A stretch of DNA of 64,000 nt from Peribacillus loiseleuriae (GTDB taxonomy: Bacteria > Bacillota > Bacilli > Bacillales > DSM-1321): contig NZ_LFZW01000001.1 of the NCBI RefSeq assembly GCF_001183985.1, positions 1,519,812-1,583,811 of the forward strand. Reading direction: 5' to 3'. The notes beneath the pieces were generated by a model, which saw only the letters and a list, made by a program, of their open reading frames with translations, ran no database searches and was not told the DNA's origin. Of the stretch, positions 17,788 to 28,345 are shown in pieces. Within the stretch, counting starts at the first letter, position 1. Each line of letters begins with the position of its first letter. Made by a program: the position numbers and the translations under genes.

Positions 17788-20700
17788 ATGGTAAAACGTA
17801 TAAAAAAAGTTTTGGCAGCAAATCGGGGAGAAATCGCAATTAGGATTTTTCGAGCTTGTACAGAATTAAATATTAGAACTGTAGCTGTATACTCAAAAGA
17901 AGATCAAAATTCTTACCATCGTTTTAAAGCGGATGAAGCATATTTAGTTGGGGAAGGAAAAAAACCAATCGATGCATATTTAGATATTGAAGGCATCATT
18001 GAAATCGCCAAGAAAAACAATGTTGATGCGATTCATCCTGGATATGGATTTTTGGCAGAAAATATTGATTTTGCTCGTCGTTGTGAAGAAGAAGGCATTA
18101 TTTTTATTGGTCCTGAAACAAAACATTTAGATATGTTCGGTGATAAAGTAAAAGCGAGAACTCAAGCTGAACTAGCGAATATTCCTGTTATACCAGGAAG
18201 TGATGGTCCTGTAATTTCTGTAGAAGAAGTTGCATCATTCGGTCAAACACATGGTTTTCCAATTATTATTAAAGCAACGCTTGGCGGCGGTGGACGAGGC
18301 ATGCGTATTGTTCACAACCTGGAAGAAGTTCAGGAGGCGTACGACAGGGCAAAGTCTGAAGCGAAAGCGGCTTTCGGTAATGATGAAGTATATGTTGAAC
18401 GCTTTATTCAAAATCCAAAGCATATTGAAGTGCAAATTCTCGGAGACAAACATGGGGAAATTGTTCATTTATATGAGCGGGACTGTTCAGTTCAAAGACG
18501 TCACCAAAAGGTAGTGGAAGTAGCCCCATCCGTTTCTTTAACAGAAGATTTAAGAATGAGGATTTGTGAAGCTGCTGTACGATTAATGGAAAATGTGAAC
18601 TATGTGAATGCAGGAACGGTTGAATTCCTCGTTGCAAATCATGAATTTTACTTTATAGAAGTAAACCCACGTATACAAGTTGAACATACTCTTACTGAAA
18701 TGATTACTGGAATAGATATTGTTCAGTCACAGATATTAATTGCTGAAGGTCATAAATTACATGAAAAGGAAATTGGTATCCCTCATCAAAATGAAATTAC
18801 AACGAATGGTTTTGCTATCCAGTCAAGGGTAACAACTGAAGATCCATTAAATGATTTTATGCCGGATACTGGGAAATTGGCAGTTTATCGTTCTGGCGGT
18901 GGCTTTGGAGTACGTTTGGATGCAGGGAACGCATTCCAAGGAGCAGTCATTACGCCTTACTATGATTCTTTATTAGTTAAAGTTTCTACTCATGGACTCA
19001 CCTTTGAAAAAGCTGCAGCTAAAATGGTGCGTAATTTAAAAGAATTCAGGATTCGCGGAATCAAAACAAACATTCCATTTCTTGAAAATGTTGTAAAACA
19101 TGAAAAGTTTATAACTGGCGAGTATGACACTTCGTTTATTGATACAACACCTGAACTGTTTTCCTTCCCTGTGCGTAAAGACCGTGGTACGAAGATGCTT
19201 TCCTATATTGGGAATGTAACAGTAAACGGATTTCCTGGAGTGGAAAAGAAGAAGAAACCAGTGTTTGAAAAACCAATTATTCCAATAATCTCAGCAGATG
19301 TCCCGACTCAGCCGGGAACAAAGCAAATACTTGACGCAAATGGTGCTGATGGTCTCGTGAAATGGATTAAAGAACAAAATGATGTCCTAATCACTGATAC
19401 GACGTTTCGTGATGCCCATCAATCTCTTTTGGCAACGAGGATTAGAACAACGGATTTATTGCAGATTGCTGAACCAACGGCAAAACTGGTGCCGAATCTT
19501 TTCTCCCTTGAAATGTGGGGAGGAGCTACGTTCGATGTAGCTTATCGTTTCTTAAAAGAAGATCCATGGGAAAGACTTCTTGATCTAAGAAAAAAGGCAC
19601 CTAATGTCCTGTTCCAAATGCTTTTACGTGGATCAAATGCTGTTGGCTATAAGAACTATCCGGATAATGTCATCGAGGAATTCGTCCAAAAATCTTCACA
19701 AGCCGGTATAGACGTATACCGAATTTTTGATAGTTTAAACTGGGTTAAAGGAATGGAAGTTGCTATTGACGCTGTTCGACAATCCGGGAAAATAGCAGAA
19801 GCAGCTATTTGTTATACTGGAGATATTAACGATCCGACAAGAGTGAAATATTCAATTGACTACTATAAAAATTTAGCGAAGGAATTGGAGAACCAAGGAG
19901 CACATATTCTTGGGATCAAAGATATGGCAGGTCTCTTAAAACCAGAAGCTGCTTATCGCTTGATTTCTGAACTTAAAAATACAGTAAACATACCTATTCA
20001 TCTACACACCCATGACACAAGTGGAAATGGCACATATATGTATGCAAGGGCGATTGAAGCAGGCGTTGATATTGTTGATACAGCGCTTGGTTCAATGGCA
20101 GGTCTTACTTCTCAACCTAGTGCACAAACGCTTTATTATGCACTAGAAGGAACGAAACGACAACCAAAGATTGACATCAATTCACTCGAGAAATTGTCCA
20201 TTTATTGGGAAGGTGTAAGGACGTATTACCATGATTTCGAAAGTGGAATGGTTTCACCACATACCGAAATTTATCAACACGAAATGCCTGGCGGACAATA
20301 CAGTAATCTTCAGCAACAGGCTAAGGCGGTAGGGTTAGGCGAAAGATGGAATGAAGTTAAAGAAATGTATCGTCGTGTAAATGCTTTGTTTGGGGATATT
20401 GTTAAAGTCACGCCTTCTTCTAAAGTTGTTGGTGATATGGCTCTATTCATGGTTCAAAACAATCTATCTGAAGAAGATGTCATGACAAAAGGAAAGACAA
20501 TGGACTTTCCAGATTCAGTGGTTGAACTGTTTGAAGGGTATTTAGGTCAGCCAGAAGGTGGATTCCCTAAAGAATTACAAGAAGTGATTCTAAAAGGAAA
20601 AGCTCCAATTACCGTAAGACCTGGTGAATTATTAGAGCCAGTTGATTTTACTGCATTACGAGATGATTTATTTAAAGAACTTGGTAGACCGGTTACAAGT

Positions 20701-21228
20701 TTTGATGTATTAGCCTATGCGCTTTATCCTAAAGTATTTTTGGATTATGTAAAAACATGCGAACAATTTGGTGATTTATCGCAACTAGATACTCCAACAT
20801 TCCTTTATGGCATGCAGCTTGGTGAAGAAATAGAAGTGGAAATCGAAGTAGGTAAGACTTTAATTGTTAGACTTGTTTCGATCTCTCAGCCGCAATCTGA
20901 TGGTACGAGAGTGATTTATTTTGAGTTAAATGGTCAATCCCGTGAAGTAATCATAAAGGATGAGGGCATAAAGTCATCTGTACAAGCAAAGCTTAAAGCA
21001 GACTCGAAAGATCAATCACATATTGGAGCTACAATGCCAGGAACAGTACTAAAAGTGGTTGTTGAAAAAGGAGATCAAGTTAAGCAAGGTGATCACCTTA
21101 TTATTAATGAAGCAATGAAAATGGAAACTACTGTACAAGCTCCATTCTCTGGAATCATCAAAGATATCCATGTTAAAAATGGCGATGCAATTAGTACAGG
21201 AGATTTATTGATAGAAATAATTAAATAA
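17788..21228 (+). CDS. pycA: pyruvate carboxylase
   Basis: This biotin enzyme carboxylates pyruvate to oxaloacetate to refill the TCA cycle. At 1146 residues it has normal single-chain PYC length. The biotin carboxylase domain (about 1-455) has AANRGEIAIRIFRA and KATLGGGGRGMR. The carboxyltransferase domain (about 535-810) has ITDTTFRDAHQSLLATR and HLHTHDTSGNGTYMYARAIE. A PYC tetramerisation region follows, and the C-terminal biotinyl domain has EAMKMET with the biotin acceptor at Lys1111. GTAGGTGTG precedes the ATG. It shares a perfect palindromic terminator with convergent ctaA. Confidence 0.98.
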   Translation: MVKRIKKVLAANRGEIAIRIFRACTELNIRTVAVYSKEDQNSYHRFKADEAYLVGEGKKPIDAYLDIEGIIEIAKKNNVDAIHPGYGFLAENIDFARRCEEEGIIFIGPETKHLDMFGDKVKARTQAELANIPVIPGSDGPVISVEEVASFGQTHGFPIIIKATLGGGGRGMRIVHNLEEVQEAYDRAKSEAKAAFGNDEVYVERFIQNPKHIEVQILGDKHGEIVHLYERDCSVQRRHQKVVEVAPSVSLTEDLRMRICEAAVRLMENVNYVNAGTVEFLVANHEFYFIEVNPRIQVEHTLTEMITGIDIVQSQILIAEGHKLHEKEIGIPHQNEITTNGFAIQSRVTTEDPLNDFMPDTGKLAVYRSGGGFGVRLDAGNAFQGAVITPYYDSLLVKVSTHGLTFEKAAAKMVRNLKEFRIRGIKTNIPFLENVVKHEKFITGEYDTSFIDTTPELFSFPVRKDRGTKMLSYIGNVTVNGFPGVEKKKKPVFEKPIIPIISADVPTQPGTKQILDANGADGLVKWIKEQNDVLITDTTFRDAHQSLLATRIRTTDLLQIAEPTAKLVPNLFSLEMWGGATFDVAYRFLKEDPWERLLDLRKKAPNVLFQMLLRGSNAVGYKNYPDNVIEEFVQKSSQAGIDVYRIFDSLNWVKGMEVAIDAVRQSGKIAEAAICYTGDINDPTRVKYSIDYYKNLAKELENQGAHILGIKDMAGLLKPEAAYRLISELKNTVNIPIHLHTHDTSGNGTYMYARAIEAGVDIVDTALGSMAGLTSQPSAQTLYYALEGTKRQPKIDINSLEKLSIYWEGVRTYYHDFESGMVSPHTEIYQHEMPGGQYSNLQQQAKAVGLGERWNEVKEMYRRVNALFGDIVKVTPSSKVVGDMALFMVQNNLSEEDVMTKGKTMDFPDSVVELFEGYLGQPEGGFPKELQEVILKGKAPITVRPGELLEPVDFTALRDDLFKELGRPVTSFDVLAYALYPKVFLDYVKTCEQFGDLSQLDTPTFLYGMQLGEEIEVEIEVGKTLIVRLVSISQPQSDGTRVIYFELNGQSREVIIKDEGIKSSVQAKLKADSKDQSHIGATMPGTVLKVVVEKGDQVKQGDHLIINEAMKMETTVQAPFSGIIKDIHVKNGDAISTGDLLIEIIK

Positions 21229-21278
21229 CGAAAAAGAGAAGGCTGACCTAGGTCAGCCTTCTCTTTTTCGTTATTTAA
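21221..21278. terminator. 58-bp perfect palindrome, shared pycA/ctaA terminator
   Basis: The sequence is perfectly self-complementary with 29-bp arms centred on CCTAGG at 21249/21250. It contains the pycA stop codon (21226-21228) in one arm and the ctaA stop codon (21275-21277) in the other. A-rich and T-rich flanks of the GC-rich core give a terminator in both directions. Confidence 0.95.
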
Positions 21279-22252
21279 TGAATCGTGACTGAAGAACTTG
21301 ATATATCTTCATCTTTACTTTTCATATGCATTGTTTGCATTAATGCCAATTCATTCTTTTTGCTTCTAGAGGTTAAAAGTAGTAAATAGCTGAGAACGCC
21401 AAAGAAACAAGCGATAAATAAGGCGTGAGAGAGTGCAATTATCAGATTTAGTCTTGAATAGATAATGAGAGCCCCTGCGGCTACTTGCAGAAAAACAAGA
21501 ATTAATGCGTAAAGCCAACCCCAATAGAGCACTTTCTGCTGTCGATATCGTCTATATGCTAGAACCGTTATATAAAGGACCCAAATGAAAATGAGCCCAG
21601 CAGCTGCCCTATGTCCCATTTGAACCCATTCATACATATTAGAAGGAAGAACAAACCCATTATTTACACAAAGAGGCCAGTCTTTACATACAAGACTGGA
21701 TTCTGTATGCCTTACTAATGCGCCAGTATAGACTACAAAAAAACAATAGGAGATTAAACCGACGATATGAAATTTCATTCGTTTGTCAACGATCAATTTA
21801 TCTGCATCAAACTTCTTATCAACCTCAAAGATAAGTAATGTTAGCAAGAAAACAGCGGCAAAAGAAATTAATGAAATCCCAAAATGAGCAGCGAGTACAA
21901 AATCGGATTGTCCCCATTTAACAGCAGCTGCTCCGATTAATCCTTGAAGAAGAAGAAAGCAAAAAGAGAGAGCAGAAAGAAATTTAGTTTCTCTGATATC
22001 GCCAATCTTTCTCCAGCTCCAAATAGAAAGAATGAGAACCATGAGGCCAACAACACCGGATACTATTCTGTGAGCGAATTCAATTAATAGTTCTGGTGTA
22101 ATTACTTTTGGAATGAGCTGGCCTTCACATAATGGCCAAGAACGCCCGCAACCCATACCAGAATCCGTTTTAGTTACGAGGGCACCACCTAATAAAATAA
22201 GTAACATTCCTAACGTTGTTAAAACAGCAAACCATTTTAAGCGCTTTTGCAT
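21275..22252 (-). CDS. ctaA: haem A synthase
   Basis: CtaA oxidises the C8 methyl of haem O to make haem A for the oxidase. The 325-residue protein has eight hydrophobic segments arranged as two four-helix bundles. Conserved stretches include [32 protein letters not shown] and the second-half [11 protein letters not shown] and LSHALFIA with haem-ligand histidines. The two Cys pairs typical of Bacillus CtaA are present (CGRSWPLC and CKDWPLC). The ATG at 22252 follows AAGGTGGAG; a GTG three codons earlier overlaps that site. It is divergent from ctaB. Confidence 0.95.
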   Translation of the reverse strand: MQKRLKWFAVLTTLGMLLILLGGALVTKTDSGMGCGRSWPLCEGQLIPKVITPELLIEFAHRIVSGVVGLMVLILSIWSWRKIGDIRETKFLSALSFCFLLLQGLIGAAAVKWGQSDFVLAAHFGISLISFAAVFLLTLLIFEVDKKFDADKLIVDKRMKFHIVGLISYCFFVVYTGALVRHTESSLVCKDWPLCVNNGFVLPSNMYEWVQMGHRAAAGLIFIWVLYITVLAYRRYRQQKVLYWGWLYALILVFLQVAAGALIIYSRLNLIIALSHALFIACFFGVLSYLLLLTSRSKKNELALMQTMHMKSKDEDISSSSVTIH

Positions 22253-22955
22253 GTACTCCACCTTCTTTAAATTTACAATTTCGACTATGTATGTATCTTA
22301 GCATATTTATATCAACTATGATGTCAATATTTCGACAATTAATGTAATTATATATGTTATCAGCAGTCTGTCGATGTTTAGTTATATAAAACAATTCCTT
22401 GTTAGTAGCCAATTTAAAAGGATATTACAATAAGATGCTATTATCATACAAAAGAATAGATGAAAGTGGGAAGGGAATTATAACGCCAATAAGATTATTA
22501 CAACCCTTACAAATTTACCTAACTCAACCTGTGAAATAATAATTGAAATCTAATTATTTAGATTTTTCATATAGAAGGTTGAAAGTTTCTCAAGAGTCTG
22601 GTAGAAATAAAGAGTATGCATAAATTAATAATTTGTAATTACTTATTCCTTAGGTTGAGTAGAAAGGAAGATCTTTCCCGGAAGAGTCACAATTCCGTCA
22701 AAAAGAAAACGAAAAACACACACAAAATAGTTAAAAAGTATGCTTTAATATCTGAAAAAGGTATTTTCCTGCATTTTACTTTTATTGTATTCGAGCTTCC
22801 AATCGCTATACTTGGAAAGCTATCGAAGCTTTGGGTAACATTGCTTTTAATAATTTGGCGCTTCCATAGTTACAAATAATGAAAAGTATGGAATAATAGT
22901 AGGGAACCTAAATACTTGAATGTATTTGTCGAAATACTCTAAGGAGGAATGAATA
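22253..22955. other. long divergent ctaA/ctaB control region
   Basis: About 700 bp, AT-rich. It should contain the two divergent promoters. In B. subtilis this interval binds the respiratory regulator ResD; I could not identify a specific site. An open frame at 22616-22879 lacks a ribosome site and any family resemblance. Confidence 0.5.
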
Positions 22956-23900
22956 ATGTCTGATTCGAGAGTATTGACAGAAGCTGATATGAAACCAAAC
23001 ACTATATCTATTTCTGACAATGAAACAACACCATGGAAGGATTTCCTTGCTTTAATAAAAATAGGAATCGTAAATTCCAATTTGATAACAACCTTTACTG
23101 GTATATGGCTTGCACTGCATTTTACTGGCATGCCATTCTTAACGAATTTGGATAAGGTGTTCTTTGCATTGGCTGGCTCAGCTTTAATAATGGCTGGCTC
23201 ATGCAGTTTTAATAATTATTATGATCGGGATATTGATCATTTGATGGAAAGAACGAAAAATCGGCCTACTGTTACCGGCAAGGCAAGTGCTTCAAAAGTT
23301 TTGATACTTAGCTTTATATTGATTGGCCTTGGGATCTTTATGCTAGCAATGACTAATATGACGACTGCAATCTTGGGTGGTATTGGAGTATTTACTTATG
23401 TCGTTTTGTATACAATGATTACCAAAAGAAGATTTGTATCAAATACAATAGTTGGTAGTATTTCCGGGGCAATGCCACCATTAATTGGGTGGGCAGCAGT
23501 TGATCCAGGATTGGGAATTATACCCTGGATGCTATTTTTAATTATGTTTTTATGGCAGCCGCCACATTTTTATGCACTCGCAATGAAAAGAGTGGAAGAA
23601 TACCGCGCCGCTGGTGTCCCAATGCTTCCAGTTGTTAAAGGATTTAAAGCTACAAAAAGATCGATGGTCCTTTGGGTAGCATGGTTGATTCCGGTACCAT
23701 TTTTCATGACAGCTCTTGGAACAACTTATGTCGTATTAGCAACAATCTTAAGTGTTGGATGGTTCGCATTGGGTATTTATGGATATAAAATGAAAGACGA
23801 TTTAAAATGGGCCAAGCTAATGTTTGTCTATTCGTTAAATTACATGACTATTTTGTTTGTAGCAATGGTCATACTTACACTTATTAAAGTAGTCAACTAA
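22956..23900 (+). CDS. ctaB: protohaem IX farnesyltransferase (haem O synthase)
   Basis: CtaB attaches a farnesyl group to protohaem, giving haem O. The 314-residue UbiA-family membrane protein has about nine transmembrane segments. The first aspartate-rich motif is [19 protein letters not shown], and a second polar loop reads [26 protein letters not shown] precedes the ATG. The first 30 residues are a hydrophilic cytosolic extension. Its product feeds CtaA, encoded divergently. Confidence 0.96.
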   Translation: MSDSRVLTEADMKPNTISISDNETTPWKDFLALIKIGIVNSNLITTFTGIWLALHFTGMPFLTNLDKVFFALAGSALIMAGSCSFNNYYDRDIDHLMERTKNRPTVTGKASASKVLILSFILIGLGIFMLAMTNMTTAILGGIGVFTYVVLYTMITKRRFVSNTIVGSISGAMPPLIGWAAVDPGLGIIPWMLFLIMFLWQPPHFYALAMKRVEEYRAAGVPMLPVVKGFKATKRSMVLWVAWLIPVPFFMTALGTTYVVLATILSVGWFALGIYGYKMKDDLKWAKLMFVYSLNYMTILFVAMVILTLIKVVN

Positions 23901-23912
23901 AAGTATTTCTAA

Positions 23913-23950
23913 GAATGTCTCAAAGGGGCAATACCCTTATGAGGCATTCC
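23913..23950 (+). terminator. hairpin after ctaB
   Basis: GAATGTCTCAAAGGG folds back on CCCTTATGAGGCATTC with a small loop and one mismatch. The T run is poor (CTATAATAC), so termination may be partial. The ATGTCTCA and TGAGGCAT ends resemble the start of family B repeats. Confidence 0.55.
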
Positions 23951-24131
23951 TATAATACATAATCAAATGTTTGAACAAACAGAATTGTTATCATAACGTA
24001 TCACTTTTATTTTTTTTATTCCTCCAAAAGGGAATTCTTTCTTTAATTAGAAATTTAAGATAGAAAGAAATTCAAAACTTGCACATTTAATAATTGTGAG
24101 AAATTTTTTACGAAAGAGGGGTTTCTTAAGC

Positions 24132-25223
24132 ATGAAAACAAGGCTTCGAAAATGGCGTCTGATTTCTTTATTCGCGATAATGACGCTAATTCTAGCAGGC
24201 TGTGGTGAAGCAAAACTATCCGCGCTTAAACCAGCTGGAGAAGTAGCGCAAAAACAGTTTGACTTGATGGTATTAAGTACGCTGATCATGGTAGTGGTTA
24301 TCATCGTGGTTGTCATTCTTTTTGTTATCGCTATCGTTCGGTTCCGTCGTAAAGATGGTGACGACAGTATTCCGAAACAAGTTGAAGGAAGCCACAAACT
24401 TGAAGTGATTTGGACAACGATCCCAATCCTGCTATTAATCATTATGGCGATTCCGGTCGTAACTTACACATTCGAGTTGGCTGACACGTCCGCTATGGAA
24501 GTGAAGGATAAGGACGGTAAAACAAAGGACGCTGTAGTTATTAACGTCCGGGCAAACCTGTACTGGTGGGAATTTGAATATCCCGATTATGGGATTTTCA
24601 CAAGCCAGGATTTAGTTGTACCTACAGATGAAAAGGTTTACTTTAACCTTAAAGCTTCAGATGTTAAGCATTCATTTTGGGTACCTGCAGCCGGTGGAAA
24701 AATGGATACGAACGTAGATGGTGTTAACCAAATGTATCTAGTATTCGATAGTAAGAAGTCTAATGAAGCGCAAAATTTATTTTACGGGAAATGTGCAGAG
24801 CTTTGCGGACCTTCCCATGCTTTAATGGATTTTAAAGTCGTAACGAAGTCTAAAGATGATTTTAACTCTTGGGTAACGAGTATGCAGACCGTTGCCAAAG
24901 AACCAAAAGTTGCTGAAGGTGAATTAGCAAAACAAGGGCAAGAAATCTTTAATAAAAGCTGTATTGGATGCCATGCTGTTTCAACAAGTGGCAATGGTGC
25001 TGGAATGGGGCCTAACCTTTCAAACTTTGGAGAACGTGAACGTATTGCTGGTTTTCTGGATCATACTGAAGAAAATTTGAAGAAGTGGATTAAAAATCCA
25101 GATGATTACAAACCAGGTAACACAATGGCTGGTAAGTATGGAAAATTGACAGATGAGCAGATTGATGCACTTGCTGAATATTTACTTAATCTTAAAGTTG
25201 AAGGTAGTAAACATATTGATTGA
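24132..25223 (+). CDS. ctaC: cytochrome caa3 oxidase subunit II with fused cytochrome c
   Basis: Subunit II takes electrons into the oxidase. The 363-residue protein has a lipoprotein signal (LILAGC), two transmembrane helices (about residues 40-70 and 95-115), the CuA domain with CAELCGPSHALMDF, and a C-terminal class I cytochrome c domain with haem-binding CIGCH (277-281) and a distal Met in NTMAGKYG. The fused cytochrome c marks a caa3 rather than a quinol oxidase. ATG 24132 (MKTRLRK) is preferred over a GTG at 24096 because GAGGGG lies upstream of it. It is first of ctaCDEF. Confidence 0.96.
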   Translation: MKTRLRKWRLISLFAIMTLILAGCGEAKLSALKPAGEVAQKQFDLMVLSTLIMVVVIIVVVILFVIAIVRFRRKDGDDSIPKQVEGSHKLEVIWTTIPILLLIIMAIPVVTYTFELADTSAMEVKDKDGKTKDAVVINVRANLYWWEFEYPDYGIFTSQDLVVPTDEKVYFNLKASDVKHSFWVPAAGGKMDTNVDGVNQMYLVFDSKKSNEAQNLFYGKCAELCGPSHALMDFKVVTKSKDDFNSWVTSMQTVAKEPKVAEGELAKQGQEIFNKSCIGCHAVSTSGNGAGMGPNLSNFGERERIAGFLDHTEENLKKWIKNPDDYKPGNTMAGKYGKLTDEQIDALAEYLLNLKVEGSKHID

Positions 25224-25238
25224 AATGGAGGTTAAATC

Positions 25239-27113
25239 GTGAGTACGTACGCTAAGAAACAAGGATTTGGCGCGACATTATGGGATTTTATGACAACTGT
25301 CGACCATAAAAAAATCGCCATTCTTTATTTAATATCCGGCGGACTATTCTTTATTCTCGGCGGCTTGGAAGCAATGTTTATAAGAATCCAGCTTGCAGTT
25401 CCCGATAATAACTTTATGAGTGCCGGAACTTTCAACGAAATGATAACGATGCATGGTACTACCATGATTTTTTTGGCAGCGATGCCTATACTGTTGGGAA
25501 TAATGAATGCTGTTATGCCGCTTCAAATTGGAGCGCGTGATGTTGCGTTTCCATTTCTAAACTCTTTAGGTTTTTGGCTATTTTTCTTCGGTGGAGTTGT
25601 CCTGAACCTTTCATGGTTCATGGGCGGCGCACCTGATGCGGGATGGACATCATATGCATCATTATCCATTCATTCACAAGGACATGGAGTAGACTTCTAT
25701 GTATTAGGCCTTCAAATATCAGGATTTGGTACGCTTATTGCAGGAATTAACTTTCTTGTTACGATTATTAATATGCGAACCCCGGGTATGACCTATATGA
25801 GAATGCCTATGTTTACTTGGACAACATTTGTTGTTTCTGCACTAATACTTTTTGCATTTCCTCCGTTAACGGTAGGATTAACTTTAATGCTTTTTGATAG
25901 AATGTTTGGCGCGAATTTCTTTGATGCTGCTGCAGGCGGTAATACAATTATCTGGGAGCATTTATTCTGGATTTTCGGACATCCTGAGGTGTATATCTTA
26001 ATTTTACCTGCGTTTGGTATTTTCTCTGAAATTTTAGCAACATTCTCAAGGAAAAGACTATTCGGATATTCATCCATGGTATTTGCAACTGTTTTAATTG
26101 GTTTCTTAGGATTCATGGTATGGGCTCACCATATGTTTACAGTTGGCTTGGGTCCGATAGCGAATGCGATTTTTGCAGTTGCGACGATGGCAATTGCTGT
26201 ACCAACAGGTATCAAGATCTTTAACTGGATTTTTACCATGTGGGGCGGAAGTGTCAGATTTACGGTTCCGATGCTATATGCTGTATCATTTATCCCGTCG
26301 TTTACGATGGGGGGAGTAACTGGAATCATGCTTGCTGCTGCACCTGCAGATTATCAATATCATGATAGTTACTTCGTTGTAGCTCACTTCCACTATGTTA
26401 TCGTTGGTGGAGTTGTCCTTGGTATTCTAGCTGGTATTACGTACTATTGGCCAAAAATATTTGGAACGATGTTAAATGAAACTTTAGGAAAGTTTACTTT
26501 CTGGTTTTTCTTAATTGGCTTCCATTTAACTTTCTTTATCCAACATTTCCTAGGTTTATGGGGAATGCCACGCCGTGTATTTACGTATCTTCCAGGGCAA
26601 GGTTGGGAGACATCTAACTTAGTAAGTACAGCAGGAGCAATATTTATGGCAGTGGGTGTCATAATTTTGTTAATCAATATTATTATTACTTCTGTGAAAA
26701 ACGTAAGAGTTGGCAACGATCCATGGGAAGATGGACGTACGTTGGAGTGGTCTATACCTTCACCTCCGCCATTTTACAACTTTAAGCAGTTGCCACTTGC
26801 TCGCGGCTTAGATGCTTATTGGATTGAAAAAATGGAAGGTAAAAAGGAAATGACACCTGCTGAACCGCTCGGTGACATTCACATGCCAAATGGATCGATA
26901 ATACCTATATGTATTACTATAGGTTTGTTCGTTGCATCATTTGGAGCATTGTACAATATGGATGCAGATAAGACTTGGACAGTACCAGTTATTATTATTG
27001 GTTTATTGATTACATTCGGTTCAATGCTGATTCGTTCGATAAAAGATGACCATGGGTTCCACATTCATAAAGAAGACTTGATGGACGATAAAGATAAGGA
27101 GGTAAAGGCATAA
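25239..27113 (+). CDS. ctaD: cytochrome c oxidase subunit I
   Basis: Subunit I holds haem a and the haem a3-CuB centre and pumps protons across the cytoplasmic membrane. The 624-residue protein has at least 12 membrane segments. WEHLFWIFGHPEVYILILP contains the CuB histidine and cross-linked tyrosine, WAHHMFTVG the other CuB histidines, and VVAHFHYVIVGG the haem ligands. Bacillus-type extra C-terminal helices are present. The start codon is GTG, behind TGGAGGTTA. The stop overlaps the ctaE ATG by one base. Confidence 0.97.
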   Translation: MSTYAKKQGFGATLWDFMTTVDHKKIAILYLISGGLFFILGGLEAMFIRIQLAVPDNNFMSAGTFNEMITMHGTTMIFLAAMPILLGIMNAVMPLQIGARDVAFPFLNSLGFWLFFFGGVVLNLSWFMGGAPDAGWTSYASLSIHSQGHGVDFYVLGLQISGFGTLIAGINFLVTIINMRTPGMTYMRMPMFTWTTFVVSALILFAFPPLTVGLTLMLFDRMFGANFFDAAAGGNTIIWEHLFWIFGHPEVYILILPAFGIFSEILATFSRKRLFGYSSMVFATVLIGFLGFMVWAHHMFTVGLGPIANAIFAVATMAIAVPTGIKIFNWIFTMWGGSVRFTVPMLYAVSFIPSFTMGGVTGIMLAAAPADYQYHDSYFVVAHFHYVIVGGVVLGILAGITYYWPKIFGTMLNETLGKFTFWFFLIGFHLTFFIQHFLGLWGMPRRVFTYLPGQGWETSNLVSTAGAIFMAVGVIILLINIIITSVKNVRVGNDPWEDGRTLEWSIPSPPPFYNFKQLPLARGLDAYWIEKMEGKKEMTPAEPLGDIHMPNGSIIPICITIGLFVASFGALYNMDADKTWTVPVIIIGLLITFGSMLIRSIKDDHGFHIHKEDLMDDKDKEVKA

Positions 27114-27739
27114 TGCACGTAGAAGAAAAATTTACAGATGCTACATGGCCTGCGGCTCCTGAAACAGCAACGCTAGAAGGAAAAAATAAATATCTAGGAT
27201 TTTGGTTGTTCCTTGGTGGAGAGACTGTTCTTTTCGCTTCGCTTTTTGCAACCTATCTTGCTTTAAAAGATAAGGTACCAGATTCAGGAATGCTACTTGC
27301 TAAGGATTTATATGAAATCCCGCTAACATTTGCAATGACAATGATCTTATTAACAAGTTCATTAACAAGTGTTTATGCAATGTATCACATGAAAAATAAC
27401 AGTTTCCAGAAAATGCAGGCTTGGCTTCTTATTACGGTTTTGCTTGGCTTTAGTTTCCTAGCATTAGAAGTTTATGAATTTAAACATTATGTTCATTTAG
27501 GTCATACATTTACTAGTAGCGCATATGGTTCAGCTTTCTATACGCTTGTAGGATTTCATGGCGCGCATGTTACGTTTGGTCTAATGTGGTTTTTATCACT
27601 TATGTTGCGAAATGCAAAACGTGGTTTAAGCTTATATAATGCACCTAAATTCTTTGTTGCAAGTTTATACTGGCACTTTATTGACGTAGTTTGGGTTTTC
27701 ATCTTTACAGTCGTTTATTTAATGGGAATGGTGGGATAA
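27113..27739 (+). CDS. ctaE: cytochrome c oxidase subunit III
   Basis: This 208-residue COX3-family protein has five membrane segments. It shows GFWLFLGGETVLFASLFATY near the start and FHGAHVTFGLMWF, the conserved His-containing segment of the family. AAGGAGGTAAAGGC precedes its ATG within the end of ctaD, and the one-base stop/start overlap points to coupled translation. Confidence 0.95.
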   Translation: MHVEEKFTDATWPAAPETATLEGKNKYLGFWLFLGGETVLFASLFATYLALKDKVPDSGMLLAKDLYEIPLTFAMTMILLTSSLTSVYAMYHMKNNSFQKMQAWLLITVLLGFSFLALEVYEFKHYVHLGHTFTSSAYGSAFYTLVGFHGAHVTFGLMWFLSLMLRNAKRGLSLYNAPKFFVASLYWHFIDVVWVFIFTVVYLMGMVG

Positions 27740-27742
27740 CTG

Positions 27743-28078
27743 ATGGCAAATCAACAATCTAATTCAGCGAACCCGAATTTAAATTTAGAATATCGACGCA
27801 AACAAAATGCAGAAGAAATGAAGCATCAAGTCATTACATTTTCAATGATGATTTTCTTTACGCTTATCGCCTTTGCAATGGTGGCGATGGAAACAATTTC
27901 TCGATGGTTTATAATTCCAGTCATTCTTCTTCTTGCTGTAATTCAGGTCATTTTTCAGCTTTATTATTTTATGCATATGAAGCATAAGGGGCATGAAACG
28001 ATTGCGTTATTTATTTATTCTGGATTGACAGTAGGGTTAATCACTGTCCTTGTCTTTCTTACAATCGTTTGGCTTTAA
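27743..28078 (+). CDS. ctaF: cytochrome c oxidase subunit IV (CtaF)
   Basis: This 111-residue small subunit of the caa3 oxidase has a hydrophilic N-terminus and three membrane helices, ending in YYFMHMKHKGHETIALFIYS, which matches Bacillus subunit IVB proteins. It starts 3 bp after ctaE and is the last gene of the cluster. A terminator follows at 28159-28190. Confidence 0.93.
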   Translation: MANQQSNSANPNLNLEYRRKQNAEEMKHQVITFSMMIFFTLIAFAMVAMETISRWFIIPVILLLAVIQVIFQLYYFMHMKHKGHETIALFIYSGLTVGLITVLVFLTIVWL

Positions 28079-28158
28079 TCTTGGAGAAAGAGCAGGCACT
28101 TCAAACTGCTTGGTTCAAAAAAACTAACTAATCAATTTGGATTATAATGTTACAGTTG

Positions 28159-28190
28159 AGTCGGTGCTTTAGGGCCGGCTCTTTCTTTTC
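28159..28190 (+). terminator. terminator of ctaCDEF
   Basis: GAGTCGGT pairs with GCCGGCTC (with G-U pairs) around an 8-nt loop, followed by TTTCTTTT. Confidence 0.8.
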
Positions 28191-28345
28191 CTATCTATTA
28201 TTTAATAACAGTGTTTTGGTTCATATGAGGACTGGGATATAAATGAACGGATCGTTGAAAGAAGCCAATCTAAATGGAATTACTGGTCTCTGTTATAGAA
28301 AAAGAGGTATAATAGGGGTAATAAGTGTGAAATAGAGGTGTTAAT

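Noticed and set aside
22616..22879. 87-codon plus-strand frame before ctaB
   Set aside because: No ribosome site, and random-looking composition in an AT-rich control region.
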